Shown here: piece after piece, positions 17,826 through 24,139 of the stretch
Numbering within the stretch: the first letter of the stretch is position 1
Layout: each line of letters opens with the position of its first letter
From: SVTX01 sp045612105
GTDB lineage: Bacteria; Bacillota; Clostridia; Oscillospirales; CAG-272
Length of the DNA stretch: 64,000 nt
Assembly: GCA_045612105.1 (NCBI GenBank)
Contig: JAZKYL010000048.1
Location: 37,728 to 101,727, forward strand
Direction: 5' to 3'
The notes under the pieces: generated by a model
The model's input: only the letters and a program-made list of their open reading frames with translations
Databases searched by the model: none
What the model was told of the DNA's origin: nothing
Translations under genes and position numbers: made by a program

Positions 17826-17990
17826 ATGTTACAAAATATGCTGAACATTGAACAGATCGCAGAAAGGCTAAGCATCGGTCGCGGTAGCGCGTATAAATTA
17901 GCCAAGCAGTTGAAGCACGTAAAGATCGGGAGAAGAATCTACGTGCCGAAAGTTGAAATTGATAAATACATTATGGATATGCTCAAATAA
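17826..17990 (+). CDS. Excisionase-like HTH protein, 54 residues
   Basis: ATG 17826 with AAGGAGG about 9 nt upstream. The whole protein is one winged helix (MLNIEQIAERLSIGRGSAYK; KHVKIGRRIYVPKVEIDKYI), the excisionase/HTH_17 pattern. Proteins of this kind bind repeats near attachment sites and promote excision, or act as small regulators. It is divergent from the Rep gene with a 212-bp region between them. Confidence 0.8.
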   Translation: MLQNMLNIEQIAERLSIGRGSAYKLAKQLKHVKIGRRIYVPKVEIDKYIMDMLK

Positions 17991-18049
17991 ATCTCATCTA
18001 CAAAAGAAATCGCGCTCACATAAAGCATCTAACCATATAATGCAAAAAC

Positions 18050-18088
18050 ACTCCCCGTTGCAAGCATTTTAGCTTAACAACGGGGAGT
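18050..18088 (+). terminator. Hairpin after the excisionase-like gene
   Basis: ACTCCCCGTTG (18050-18060) pairs with CAACGGGGAGT (18078-18088). The T-tract is absent, so termination is uncertain. Confidence 0.5.
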
Positions 18089-18252
18089 CTCAAGGACACT
18101 TGGATTATTCCCTATGTTTAGAAAATATATAACTATAATTTTAAATGTTTCAGTATTTACTTGTTGAAGTTCATAAAAGCTCGAACTATCAATAAATCAG
18201 TATTAGCCAAAGCGAAAATAATAATTGACCGTTCACACACAAGTTTAAATCT

Positions 18253-18600
18253 TTACCTAAACACTTTCATAATTTTTTCTAACAGGCCACTTATCACCAT
18301 AAGAAATAAAATAGGGGGACACGCGGCTAATATTAGTAATAATCCCCACTTAAATACAGTATACAAAATACTGCCCAAATAAGGTGTATGTTTTTTCTTA
18401 TCATATACCGTTCCAACTGCTGCATATGTTACCGTGTGAAGCGGAGATTCTATCAATTTTTCACCTATAGCAGGGGCAGCCTTACCCACAATTCCCTTGT
18501 CTTCAATTTTTGAAAACGCAGACGGAGCTATAGGGCTTTCTCTAAATGCCTTATTTAAGATAGCAAATTTACCATACTTTGAATTGTATTTTTTTCTCAA
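18253..18600 (-). CDS. Hypothetical protein with a C-terminal membrane segment
   Basis: 115 residues from a TTG at 18600 with AAGGAG 7 nt upstream. The basic N-terminus is followed by a Gly/Ala/Pro stretch (APAIGEKLIESPLHTVTYAA) and one or two hydrophobic helices near the end (FKWGLLLILAACPPILFLMV). It lies downstream of the DUF2188 gene in the mobile element. No family recognised. Confidence 0.55.
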   Translation of the reverse strand: MRKKYNSKYGKFAILNKAFRESPIAPSAFSKIEDKGIVGKAAPAIGEKLIESPLHTVTYAAVGTVYDKKKHTPYLGSILYTVFKWGLLLILAACPPILFLMVISGLLEKIMKVFR

Positions 18601-18676
18601 TATTTTTCTCCTTTCTATAAAAATATAAAAACAGGGATGCTGTACCTATGGCACAACACCCCATTTTGATTACCCT

Positions 18677-18898
18677 TTATCCTTTAGGCGGACAAGGATC
18701 GTTGCCGTACGAATTGCGTTCACGAATCTGACCGTGTTTATTGTGAATAAACAATTCAGATCCTTGATTTTTAGCAATAGTTTTTGCGACTTGAATAGCC
18801 TCTCTTTGAGTACTTGTAATAATAGTAGCTCTGCTACTACCGGCACCCTTTACTTGCCAATTTCCGCCGCGTGGCGTTACGTGTTGATTTCTTGCCAT
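18677..18898 (-). CDS. DUF2188 domain protein
   Basis: 73 residues from ATG 18898; GAGGAAAATT precedes it. The pattern MARNQHVTPRGGNWQVKGAG, then A.VAKTIAKNQGSELFIHNK and GQIRERNSYGNDP, is that of DUF2188: a two-strand/helix unit of ~65 residues ending in a Gly-rich phrase. Function unknown; these proteins are common on mobile elements and in defence-rich regions. It follows the 18907 gene with an 8-nt gap, so they are co-transcribed. Confidence 0.85.
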   Translation of the reverse strand: MARNQHVTPRGGNWQVKGAGSSRATIITSTQREAIQVAKTIAKNQGSELFIHNKHGQIRERNSYGNDPCPPKG

Positions 18899-18906
18899 AA
18901 TTTTCC

Positions 18907-19122
18907 TCACTTTCTGTGGCATTCGGGGCAGCACACTGCGCACCCGTCCACATTGGAATAATACGTTCTCGCCTTCAGCATTGCATCGGTACAAGAACTG
19001 AAGTACCCTAAGTACACCCTATTATTTGCCGAAGGCAGATATGGACATGTGGACTTATGGACTTCATGGTTATGATTGGGATTACTGCTTGTCAACTGGT
19101 TGACATAATAAAGATGAAACAT
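18907..19122 (-). CDS. Small Cys-rich mobile-element protein
   Basis: 71 residues from ATG 19122 (GGGGTG upstream). The sequence pattern MFHLYYVNQLTSSNPNHNHE, VHKSTCPYLP, LGYFSSC and DGCAVCCPECHRK has four or more cysteines and conserved-looking Gly/Tyr positions. It belongs to a small family I have seen next to DUF2188 proteins, with an N-terminal strand and a C-terminal CxxCC-type zinc site; no function is known. Confidence 0.7.
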   Translation of the reverse strand: MFHLYYVNQLTSSNPNHNHEVHKSTCPYLPSANNRVYLGYFSSCTDAMLKARTYYSNVDGCAVCCPECHRK

Positions 19123-19220
19123 ATAGTTCACCCCTTTCGTAATATTATTTAAAAACACACTACAAAAGGGCAGTTGCCCAATCATTCCCTCCTTGTGGCA
19201 AAAAGATTTGCAAGAAAACC

Positions 19221-19249
19221 TTGACAATTCAAGTCAATTGTGATATAAT
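19221..19249 (+). promoter_or_regulatory. Consensus promoter for a short transcript
   Basis: TTGACA (19221-19226), 17-bp spacer, TATAAT (19244-19249). The -10 overlaps one arm of an inverted repeat, GTGATAT (19240-19246) with ATATCAC (19272-19278), a possible repressor site. The next plus-strand gene is far away, so the promoter serves a short RNA. Confidence 0.75.
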
Positions 19250-19255
19250 AATTTT

Positions 19256-19333
19256 TACTAGTGAAATAATAATATCACATTATTGTTTCCCCAAAGCCTT
19301 ACGGTGTTGCAGCGCCGTAAGGCTTTTCCTTTT
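19256..19333 (+). ncRNA. Candidate small RNA between promoter and terminator
   Basis: A consensus promoter at 19221-19249 is followed about 45 nt after the expected start by a 12-bp terminator hairpin (19293-19304 with 19315-19326) and TTTTCCTTTT. No open frame lies between. The transcript would be ~75 nt and runs away from the divergent gene at 19122. It may be an antisense or regulatory RNA of the mobile element. Confidence 0.5.
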
Positions 19334-19390
19334 GTATAATGTTTGTTTTATATTGTGCTCACGAAAATCACTATAAAGTGATAAGCCAAA

Positions 19391-19422
19391 CAAATAAAAA
19401 CACCGCCCTTATTTTGAGGCGG
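19391..19422 (-). terminator. Terminator of a short minus-strand transcript
   Basis: CCGCC (19403-19407) pairs with GGCGG (19418-19422), followed on the minus strand by GTGTTTTTATTTG. Confidence 0.65.
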
Positions 19423-19518
19423 CAGAAATATTAACCCTTTGCTATTATCGCAGATAAAACGTTAAAAGCGTTCTCTTAGAAGTTTCGCATCAGAAGCTGT
19501 CTCCTTATAATAAACTAT
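19391..19518 (-). ncRNA. Candidate leader RNA with a four-codon reading frame
   Basis: A minus-strand promoter (19552-19525) would start RNA near 19518. AAGGAG (19506-19501) stands 10 nt before ATG 19490, which opens a frame of only four codons (Met-Arg-Asn-Phe, TAA ending 19476). The transcript ends ~55 nt later at a terminator. A tiny translated frame ahead of a terminator is the layout of attenuators sensing translation, but the gene beyond it (19122) is 270 nt away. Function is unproven. Confidence 0.4.
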
Positions 19519-19524
19519 ATTAAT

Positions 19525-19552
19525 ATTATATATCTTATACACAGTTTGTCAA
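19525..19552 (-). promoter_or_regulatory. Promoter of the short minus-strand transcript
   Basis: On the minus strand TTGACA (19552-19547), 16-bp spacer, TATAAT (19530-19525). Confidence 0.7.
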
Positions 19553-19997
19553 GAGGCAAATGGCTATTCTTTACAAAATGTTTACATATAATCATAGCAT
19601 TTCTCTTTCACAAAGCTATTATACCATATTTTGTGGTAAAAGTCAAGGTTAATACACAATATATTGTGTTATTTTAATTATTCTCTGTTATCACCAATTT
19701 TCGCCCCGTTCAATTTGTGGAGGATTCATAAATGGTTGCGCTTAGTTAACAATAATTACCGATATCACACTAAAAATCCAACTATTTGAAAAAATCCTTT
19801 CGTTATCAACCTTAGTGTCTTTGGATGAGTTCTTAGAAAAGATTTTCGTTGCTTACTTGGTTACAGTACATATTTACATTCTTCCACACAAAAAAAGAAC
19901 CAAAAATCTTCGTTTTGGGCACGCCGCTCCAAATTCCCGAAACTGGTTATGTTTCAGGTTTTTGGAGCGGTATTTGTTTCCTATTGACTGCCCAAAA
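19553..19997. other. AT-rich intergenic stretch without a supported gene
   Basis: Two short overlapping plus-strand frames exist here but neither has a ribosome site or family-like sequence. I see no repeat or strong terminator. Confidence 0.5.
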
Positions 19998-20558
19998 TCA
20001 AGATCCCGTTTGTCTCTCCTTTAAGGCACGGTAGAGCGCAGACTTCGAAACTCCTGTTAAGTCTGTAATGTCCGTAATCGAGTATTCCTTGGTTTGGTAG
20101 AGCGCTATTGCCTTTTGCATAGCCTTAGCGTCTGTTTTTGGTCTTCCACCGGTACGTCCACGGGCTCTTGCAGCTTTCAATCCCTCGTTTGTTCGCTCCA
20201 CGAGTATATCTCTTTCGAACTGCGCCAGCGAGCTTAAAATCGTATATAAAAGCTTACCGGTGGGCGTCGTGGTATCAATGGTTTCCTTCAATGAAACCAG
20301 GCGAATGTTTTTTGTGTTGAATGTCTCCATCAGCTCGGCAAGATTCTTTGTACTTCTGCCGAGGCGGGATAGGCTTTCAATCACCACGGTATCGCCCTCG
20401 GATAACTCCGCAAGCATTTTATCAAGCTCGGGACGGTTCTTTTTAGTGCCCGACATCTTTTCACACCGCAGGACGTCCACGCCGTATTTCATCAAGGCGT
20501 CCTTTTGCCTATCCAAATTTTGGTCGGCAGTAGATACGCGAGCGTAGCCATATACCAT
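19998..20558 (-). CDS. Small serine recombinase (resolvase/invertase)
   Basis: 186 residues from ATG 20558; GGAG lies 7 nt upstream. The catalytic domain shows YARVSTADQNLDRQKDAL with the nucleophilic serine, ESLSRLGRSTKNLAELM and SLAQFERDILVERTNEG. A C-terminal HTH_7 (DITDLTGVSKSALYRALKE) completes a Tn3-type resolvase or Gin-type invertase. It may resolve element multimers or flip a segment. It lies downstream of the amidotransferase and a small membrane protein in the same direction. Confidence 0.92.
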   Translation of the reverse strand: MVYGYARVSTADQNLDRQKDALMKYGVDVLRCEKMSGTKKNRPELDKMLAELSEGDTVVIESLSRLGRSTKNLAELMETFNTKNIRLVSLKETIDTTTPTGKLLYTILSSLAQFERDILVERTNEGLKAARARGRTGGRPKTDAKAMQKAIALYQTKEYSITDITDLTGVSKSALYRALKERQTGS

Positions 20559-20562
20559 ACAA

Positions 20563-20736
20563 TCACTCCCCTTTGCTATTATTCTTGATCTGATTAAAGC
20601 ACATTTCAATTACAAATCCAACCGCGATGCAGGTAGCAACCGATACAACAGTTATTGCCCGGCACCGATAAATCTTTGAAAGCTTACATTTCAGCTTTTC
20701 GTTTTTTCTGATCAATTTTTCAATAGATTCCTTCAT
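20563..20736 (-). CDS. 57-residue single-span membrane protein
   Basis: ATG 20736 lies inside the 3' end of the amidotransferase gene (17-bp overlap), and the stop (TGA 20563) is 4 nt before the resolvase start. A charged N-terminus (MKESIEKLIRKNEKLKCKLS) precedes one hydrophobic helix (AITVVSVATCIAVGFVI). Tight packing between two genes supports translation. Function unknown. Confidence 0.55.
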   Translation of the reverse strand: MKESIEKLIRKNEKLKCKLSKIYRCRAITVVSVATCIAVGFVIEMCFNQIKNNSKGE

Positions 20737-21664
20737 ATAAGTACTCTTCTACCTCCTCTAACGTAAAATTTTCTTTTAAAAGCTCGCCCACGACCTTGGG
20801 GTCAATGCCCTGGCACATAGCGGCATATTCGAGCTCTTCGATATATGCCTGCCTCGCAGCGTTATTTGTGCTTTTCGGCATGACACTGCGGTAGGGATAG
20901 CCATACTCCCACCAGTTTTTGCCATAGTAGCGGCAATAGTCAAATTCGGTCTTCTCGGTAGAACCATCGGGCTTGATCTTCAATATCTCGCCCTCTTTAA
21001 GTGTAACTTCTTCATATTCTTTGCTTTTGATCTCCGACAGCAGATTTGTGTTGATCAGCGCACGATATAAGATCTCATCTGTGCTGGCATAAACATAGAG
21101 CTTCAGCCGTGGGAAATGCAAGATCGACAACGGGCTATCGCCTTTGACGAGATAAAGGTTGTTTTTGTCATCGAGTATTGAGAACGAGAAGCTACCGTCC
21201 ACCTGTTCCGCCATGAATTTGAGGCTTTCTGCATCAAGTGTGCGTTTGTGCTCGATCAACTGCACCGCGACGTAGCTGTCGGTCTCTATTTTCGTTTTTG
21301 GCAGCCGGTATTTGATTTTAAGCTCGTCATCGTTCCACAGGACACCGTTGTGTGCCAGAGCAAATCGGGCATTTTTGATTTTGTTGCTCAAGAAAGGATG
21401 ATTGTTGTAGCTTTTCTTCTCCGACCCTTGCGTAGCGTGCCTAGTATGCCCGATCACCGATTTTATATCATCTGGGTGCTTGAATTCCATCTTATCTGCG
21501 GCTTTTGCATCCTTCTGAATTGTTATGTATCCCGATCTGGTGTATGCAATTCCGGTTGCATCTGTTCCACGCACGGCAGATTGTCGTGCCAAGGAATTTG
21601 TGAGCTTTGAAAGCTCCTTGACGGGCTGCTCTTCATAAATTGAATAACCGAATAATCCGCACAT
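20720..21664 (-). CDS. Class II glutamine amidotransferase
   Basis: 314 residues beginning MCGLFGYS, so Cys2 becomes the N-terminal nucleophile of an Ntn amidohydrolase. Other family signatures are SAVRGTDATGIAY, IGHTRHATQG, LAHNGVLWND and DGSFSFSILD. There is no synthetase domain, so the ammonia must go to a partner. The next upstream genes encode an amidoligase, a pairing known from gene neighbourhoods in which amidotransferase and ATP-dependent amidoligase are proposed to modify peptides or make novel metabolites (published prediction, Iyer and colleagues 2009). The C-terminal ~60 residues are helical and may bind the partner. Confidence 0.88.
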   Translation of the reverse strand: MCGLFGYSIYEEQPVKELSKLTNSLARQSAVRGTDATGIAYTRSGYITIQKDAKAADKMEFKHPDDIKSVIGHTRHATQGSEKKSYNNHPFLSNKIKNARFALAHNGVLWNDDELKIKYRLPKTKIETDSYVAVQLIEHKRTLDAESLKFMAEQVDGSFSFSILDDKNNLYLVKGDSPLSILHFPRLKLYVYASTDEILYRALINTNLLSEIKSKEYEEVTLKEGEILKIKPDGSTEKTEFDYCRYYGKNWWEYGYPYRSVMPKSTNNAARQAYIEELEYAAMCQGIDPKVVGELLKENFTLEEVEEYLYEGIY

Positions 21665-21666
21665 AA

Positions 21667-21948
21667 TTATTCCTCCTCATTTACTTCTGTAATTTCGTTG
21701 ACGTAGAGCCTCTTCGACTTGAGATATTCGATCAACTCGGGCATCTCGGTTTCGTCTATGGTCATAACGAAGTCTAACCACGACATCTTCTCAAAGTCCT
21801 CGTCAAATAGCTGTGAGGCAAGATAACAGATATGCGACACAAGTTCCAAGGTTGCGATAAAGGTCTGATAGCGCAACGTGCCCCTGAACAAACGAAATTC
21901 TATGGTGTCGTAGTTAGTAAGATTAACTGCAACATATCTGCCGAACAT
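21667..21948 (-). pseudogene. C-terminal part of a frameshifted amidoligase
   Basis: 93 residues from an internal ATG (21948). RYVAVNLTNYDTIEFRLFRG is the C-terminal signature of the amidoligase_2 family (the E-F-R phrase), which in intact proteins continues directly from the domain encoded by 21900-22781. The two frames overlap by 49 bp and differ by -1. AAAGGA lies 2 nt before the ATG, too close for good initiation. The stop is 2 nt before the amidotransferase start. It is either a recent pseudogene or expressed by frameshifting. Confidence 0.7.
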
Positions 21949-22781
21949 TTTCCTTTCGCTTTTGTATAGGTTTCTTTAGCGGTGTTGCTGATCGTCGCAT
22001 ATCTTGCCGCCCAGCGGTTGAGGTTGGCTTCCTTTCTTCGACTAAACTTTACGAGCTCCCACCACATGCGTTCTACGAAGAATATGACCCTTCCTATTCC
22101 GGCATCCTGCTCTTCCGGTGTCTCGCCAAAGGCATTTCTGTTTACGTGAATATGCAGACCGCAGGTATCGGTGTTGTGGGATTTGTAATCAAGCCCAAGC
22201 GCTCTCGACATGATCTCCTGCCACGGCATTTCGTTCTTGTGGTAAGCAAGAGTCATCGGATGCGACACTATCTCAAAGCCGTTATAAATGCTGCCGTCGT
22301 GCTTACAATAGATATGATTCTCCGCACTATTTCCAATGTCAAGCAATTCACGCGCGTTGTCGTTGTCCTCCCCGCCTCTGTCAATCTCGAGTTCAACACC
22401 AAAATAAAAATTGCCCGAACCGTAAAATATCGGCTCGGGTTTATAATTGTATGATCTGATAGAGCGGTTTTCTCTCTTTTCGTAGCAGGCACGGCAATAG
22501 GGATATTCCTCGTCTTCGTCGTCAAAATAATAGGCATCGTCATACCGCAAAAGTCTGCCGCAGTCCTCGCAATAGGTGTAATGGTTTTCATAGCAACGTT
22601 CGCAAAGTGTGGTGTTGCTGTCGCCCTCGGCATTGTCGCGCCACACCCTGCGTCCGCAGTGATCGCATATCACCGTGTTTGTATCAAGGCAATTTTCGCA
22701 CATCACTTCACCATCAAATACGTTTTCGGTCTCTTCGCTCAACAAGCATCCGCATATCGAGCATACTCTTTTTTCGTCCAT
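21900..22781 (-). pseudogene. Amidoligase with N-terminal zinc ribbons, frameshifted
   Basis: 293 residues from ATG 22781 (AAGGAG upstream). Residues 1-105 contain six CxxC pairs (CSICGC, CENC, CDHCGR, CERC, CEDCGR, CRAC), i.e. about three treble-clef zinc units. Residues ~120-270 begin the amidoligase_2 domain: FYFGVELEIDRGG and GLHIHVNRNAFG, the glutamate- and histidine-containing strands of the GCS-like COOH-NH2 ligase fold. The frame then leaves the conserved path; the true continuation lies in the -1 frame (21667-21948). An extra TA at 21965-21968 would explain the shift: without it the protein reads ETYKSERKMFGRYVAVNL. Partner of the amidotransferase downstream. Confidence 0.75.
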
Positions 22782-22827
22782 AATTTTTCTCCTTTAAATA
22801 AAAATTCATCAAGCCGATTAAGTTCAT

Positions 22828-22921
22828 TTCGGTTTGATTATAAAGAGAAAATATATAAACAAAAAAATAAGAGTTACGTGCTGATTCAAACCGAAACGAT
22901 CTGAAATGAGCTGACGTAACC
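22828..22921. repeat. Nested inverted repeats between amidoligase and an HTH gene
   Basis: TTTCGGTTTGA (22828-22838) is the perfect complement of 22887-22897. A second pair, GTTACGT (22874-22880) and ACGTAAC (22915-22921), brackets the right arm. The region is AT rich between the arms. It may be an operator for the HTH protein at 22954, or an excision or transfer site. Confidence 0.5.
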
Positions 22922-22953
22922 CAATATTAGAAATTGAAAAGGAGATATAATGT

Positions 22954-23127
22954 ATGTACGAGCAGATTCCAGAAATACTTACATTAAAAGAATGCCAGTC
23001 TTTGCTCAAGATAGGCAAAAATACGATGCTTGATCTGCTTCACGAAGGACGGATTGAAGGTTTTAAAATCGGTAATCGGTGGAAGATACCAAAGGAAAGT
23101 TTGGTGGAGTTTATTAGGTATGCGTAA
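22954..23127 (+). CDS. Excisionase-like HTH protein, 57 residues
   Basis: ATG 22954 with GGAG 9 nt upstream; the nearby ATG 22950 opens only a dead-end frame. LTLKECQSLLKIGKNTMLDL and GFKIGNRWKIPKESLVEFI form a winged HTH of the excisionase/HTH_17 type. It is divergent from the amidoligase gene and sits beside inverted repeats, consistent with a small DNA-binding regulator or excision factor. Confidence 0.8.
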   Translation: MYEQIPEILTLKECQSLLKIGKNTMLDLLHEGRIEGFKIGNRWKIPKESLVEFIRYA

Positions 23128-23173
23128 AAAATCGCAACAATATAGTAACTCAAAATTATTCATAATAAATCAT

Positions 23174-23217
23174 AAAACCGCTCTGGTGAAGTTTGTTTAC
23201 TTCGCCAGAGCGGTTTT
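23174..23217 (+). terminator. Terminator after the HTH gene
   Basis: A long stem (AAAACCGCTCTGG arm at 23174-23186 with its complement at 23205-23217), then TGTG; A/T flanks allow function in both directions. Confidence 0.75.
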
Positions 23218-23262
23218 GTGCAATACGGGACCCTCGGAAAAAACTCGGAGATCCTCATTTAA

Positions 23263-23462
23263 TTACGCAAATATAAGTATCAAAACAAAAGCAATAATTG
23301 TTCCTATATTTAATCCTATACCGGCAATAGATGTCTTTTTCTTTTCTTACTTCAAGCCCAAGAATCCGAACACAAAGCCTAAAGGCACTGTAATAAATGG
23401 ACCAAATATAGTTAATATTCCAACATACGAAAGAATTCCAATTATTAAAGATAGTATAGCAA
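23263..23462 (-). pseudogene. Remnant of a DUF4190-like small membrane protein
   Basis: Read on the minus strand, 23462-23263 gives a hydrophobic Gly/Ile-rich sequence with segments LIIGILSYVGILTIFGPF and TSIAGIGLNIGTIIAFVLIL, two transmembrane-type segments like those of DUF4190 proteins. An in-frame TAA separates them and no start is present: the 5' part ends where the transposase fragment begins. I read it as a gene interrupted by an insertion and decayed. Confidence 0.5.
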
Positions 23463-24001
23463 AATGCTTTCATGACGCAACTTTTCTTGTAGATAAATAT
23501 CATTGGATCCGTCAGACCATATGGGCTTTCGAGGCAGTTCGCAAAGAGGCTCAAAAACGCCTTACTTCGGATATTCGAAAGTATTTCAAGCGCTCAAAAT
23601 CTCTTTTGATCAAGAGATACGATTCTTTAGAATCCGAACAAAAGAATGCTGTCGATACAATGCTTTGGTATTCAGATGAAATGCGTGAAGCTCATTCTAT
23701 CAAAGAATGGTTTATGGATATCTTGAGTATTGAAGATACAAACAAATTAAAAAAAGAGTTTTATCATTGGCTTGATTGCGTTGAAACCTCCGATCTGAAG
23801 CCTTTTAAAAAATGCGTTGCTACTTATTTTCATTGGCAAAAAGGTATATTTAATTCACTTGAATCTCCGTTTACTAACGGGTTTACAGAAGGATGCAACA
23901 ACAAAATCAAGGTGCTTTAGAGAAATGCCTACGGTTACCGTCGTTTTGACCGCTTTCGTAATCGCATTTTACATATCTTTTCCCACCAGGCTGCGGCGTA
24001 A
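23463..24001 (+). pseudogene. ISL3-family transposase remnant with in-frame TAG
   Basis: KCFHDATFLVDKYHWIRQ onward matches the DDE core of ISL3 transposases, and FTNGFTEGCNNKIKVL then RNAYGYRRFDRFRNRILHI is their conserved C-terminus. The N-terminal half is missing, and TAG (23918-23920) interrupts the NNKIKVL-RNAYGYRRF phrase where a lysine codon would be expected. The reading continues in frame to TAA at 24001. It is a decayed insertion sequence. Confidence 0.8.
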
Positions 24002-24055
24002 AGGAAGCCGAGGTCTCCACTTCGCTCCGCTCCGTTTCGCCCTCGGCTTCCTTTA
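23999..24055. terminator. 15-bp hairpin after the transposase remnant
   Basis: TAAAGGAAGCCGAGG (23999-24013) pairs perfectly with 24041-24055 around a 27-nt loop; it may mark the IS 3' end or a terminator. Confidence 0.55.
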
Positions 24056-24139
24056 TTTAACTCTTTTCATTACTTGTTCTTTTGATTTTTTATCTTTTTT
24101 TACCCCAACTATCGACAAAGAGCCCCTTAATATTAAGGT

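Noticed and set aside
19815..20034. Two overlapping 60-70 codon frames before the resolvase gene
   Set aside because: No ribosome binding site, low-complexity sequence, convergent into the resolvase; probably noncoding.
23918..23920. TAG in the transposase as a recoded amino acid
   Set aside because: The gene is already truncated at its N-terminus and interrupts another broken gene; genes elsewhere in the window stop normally. Decay is the simpler reading.
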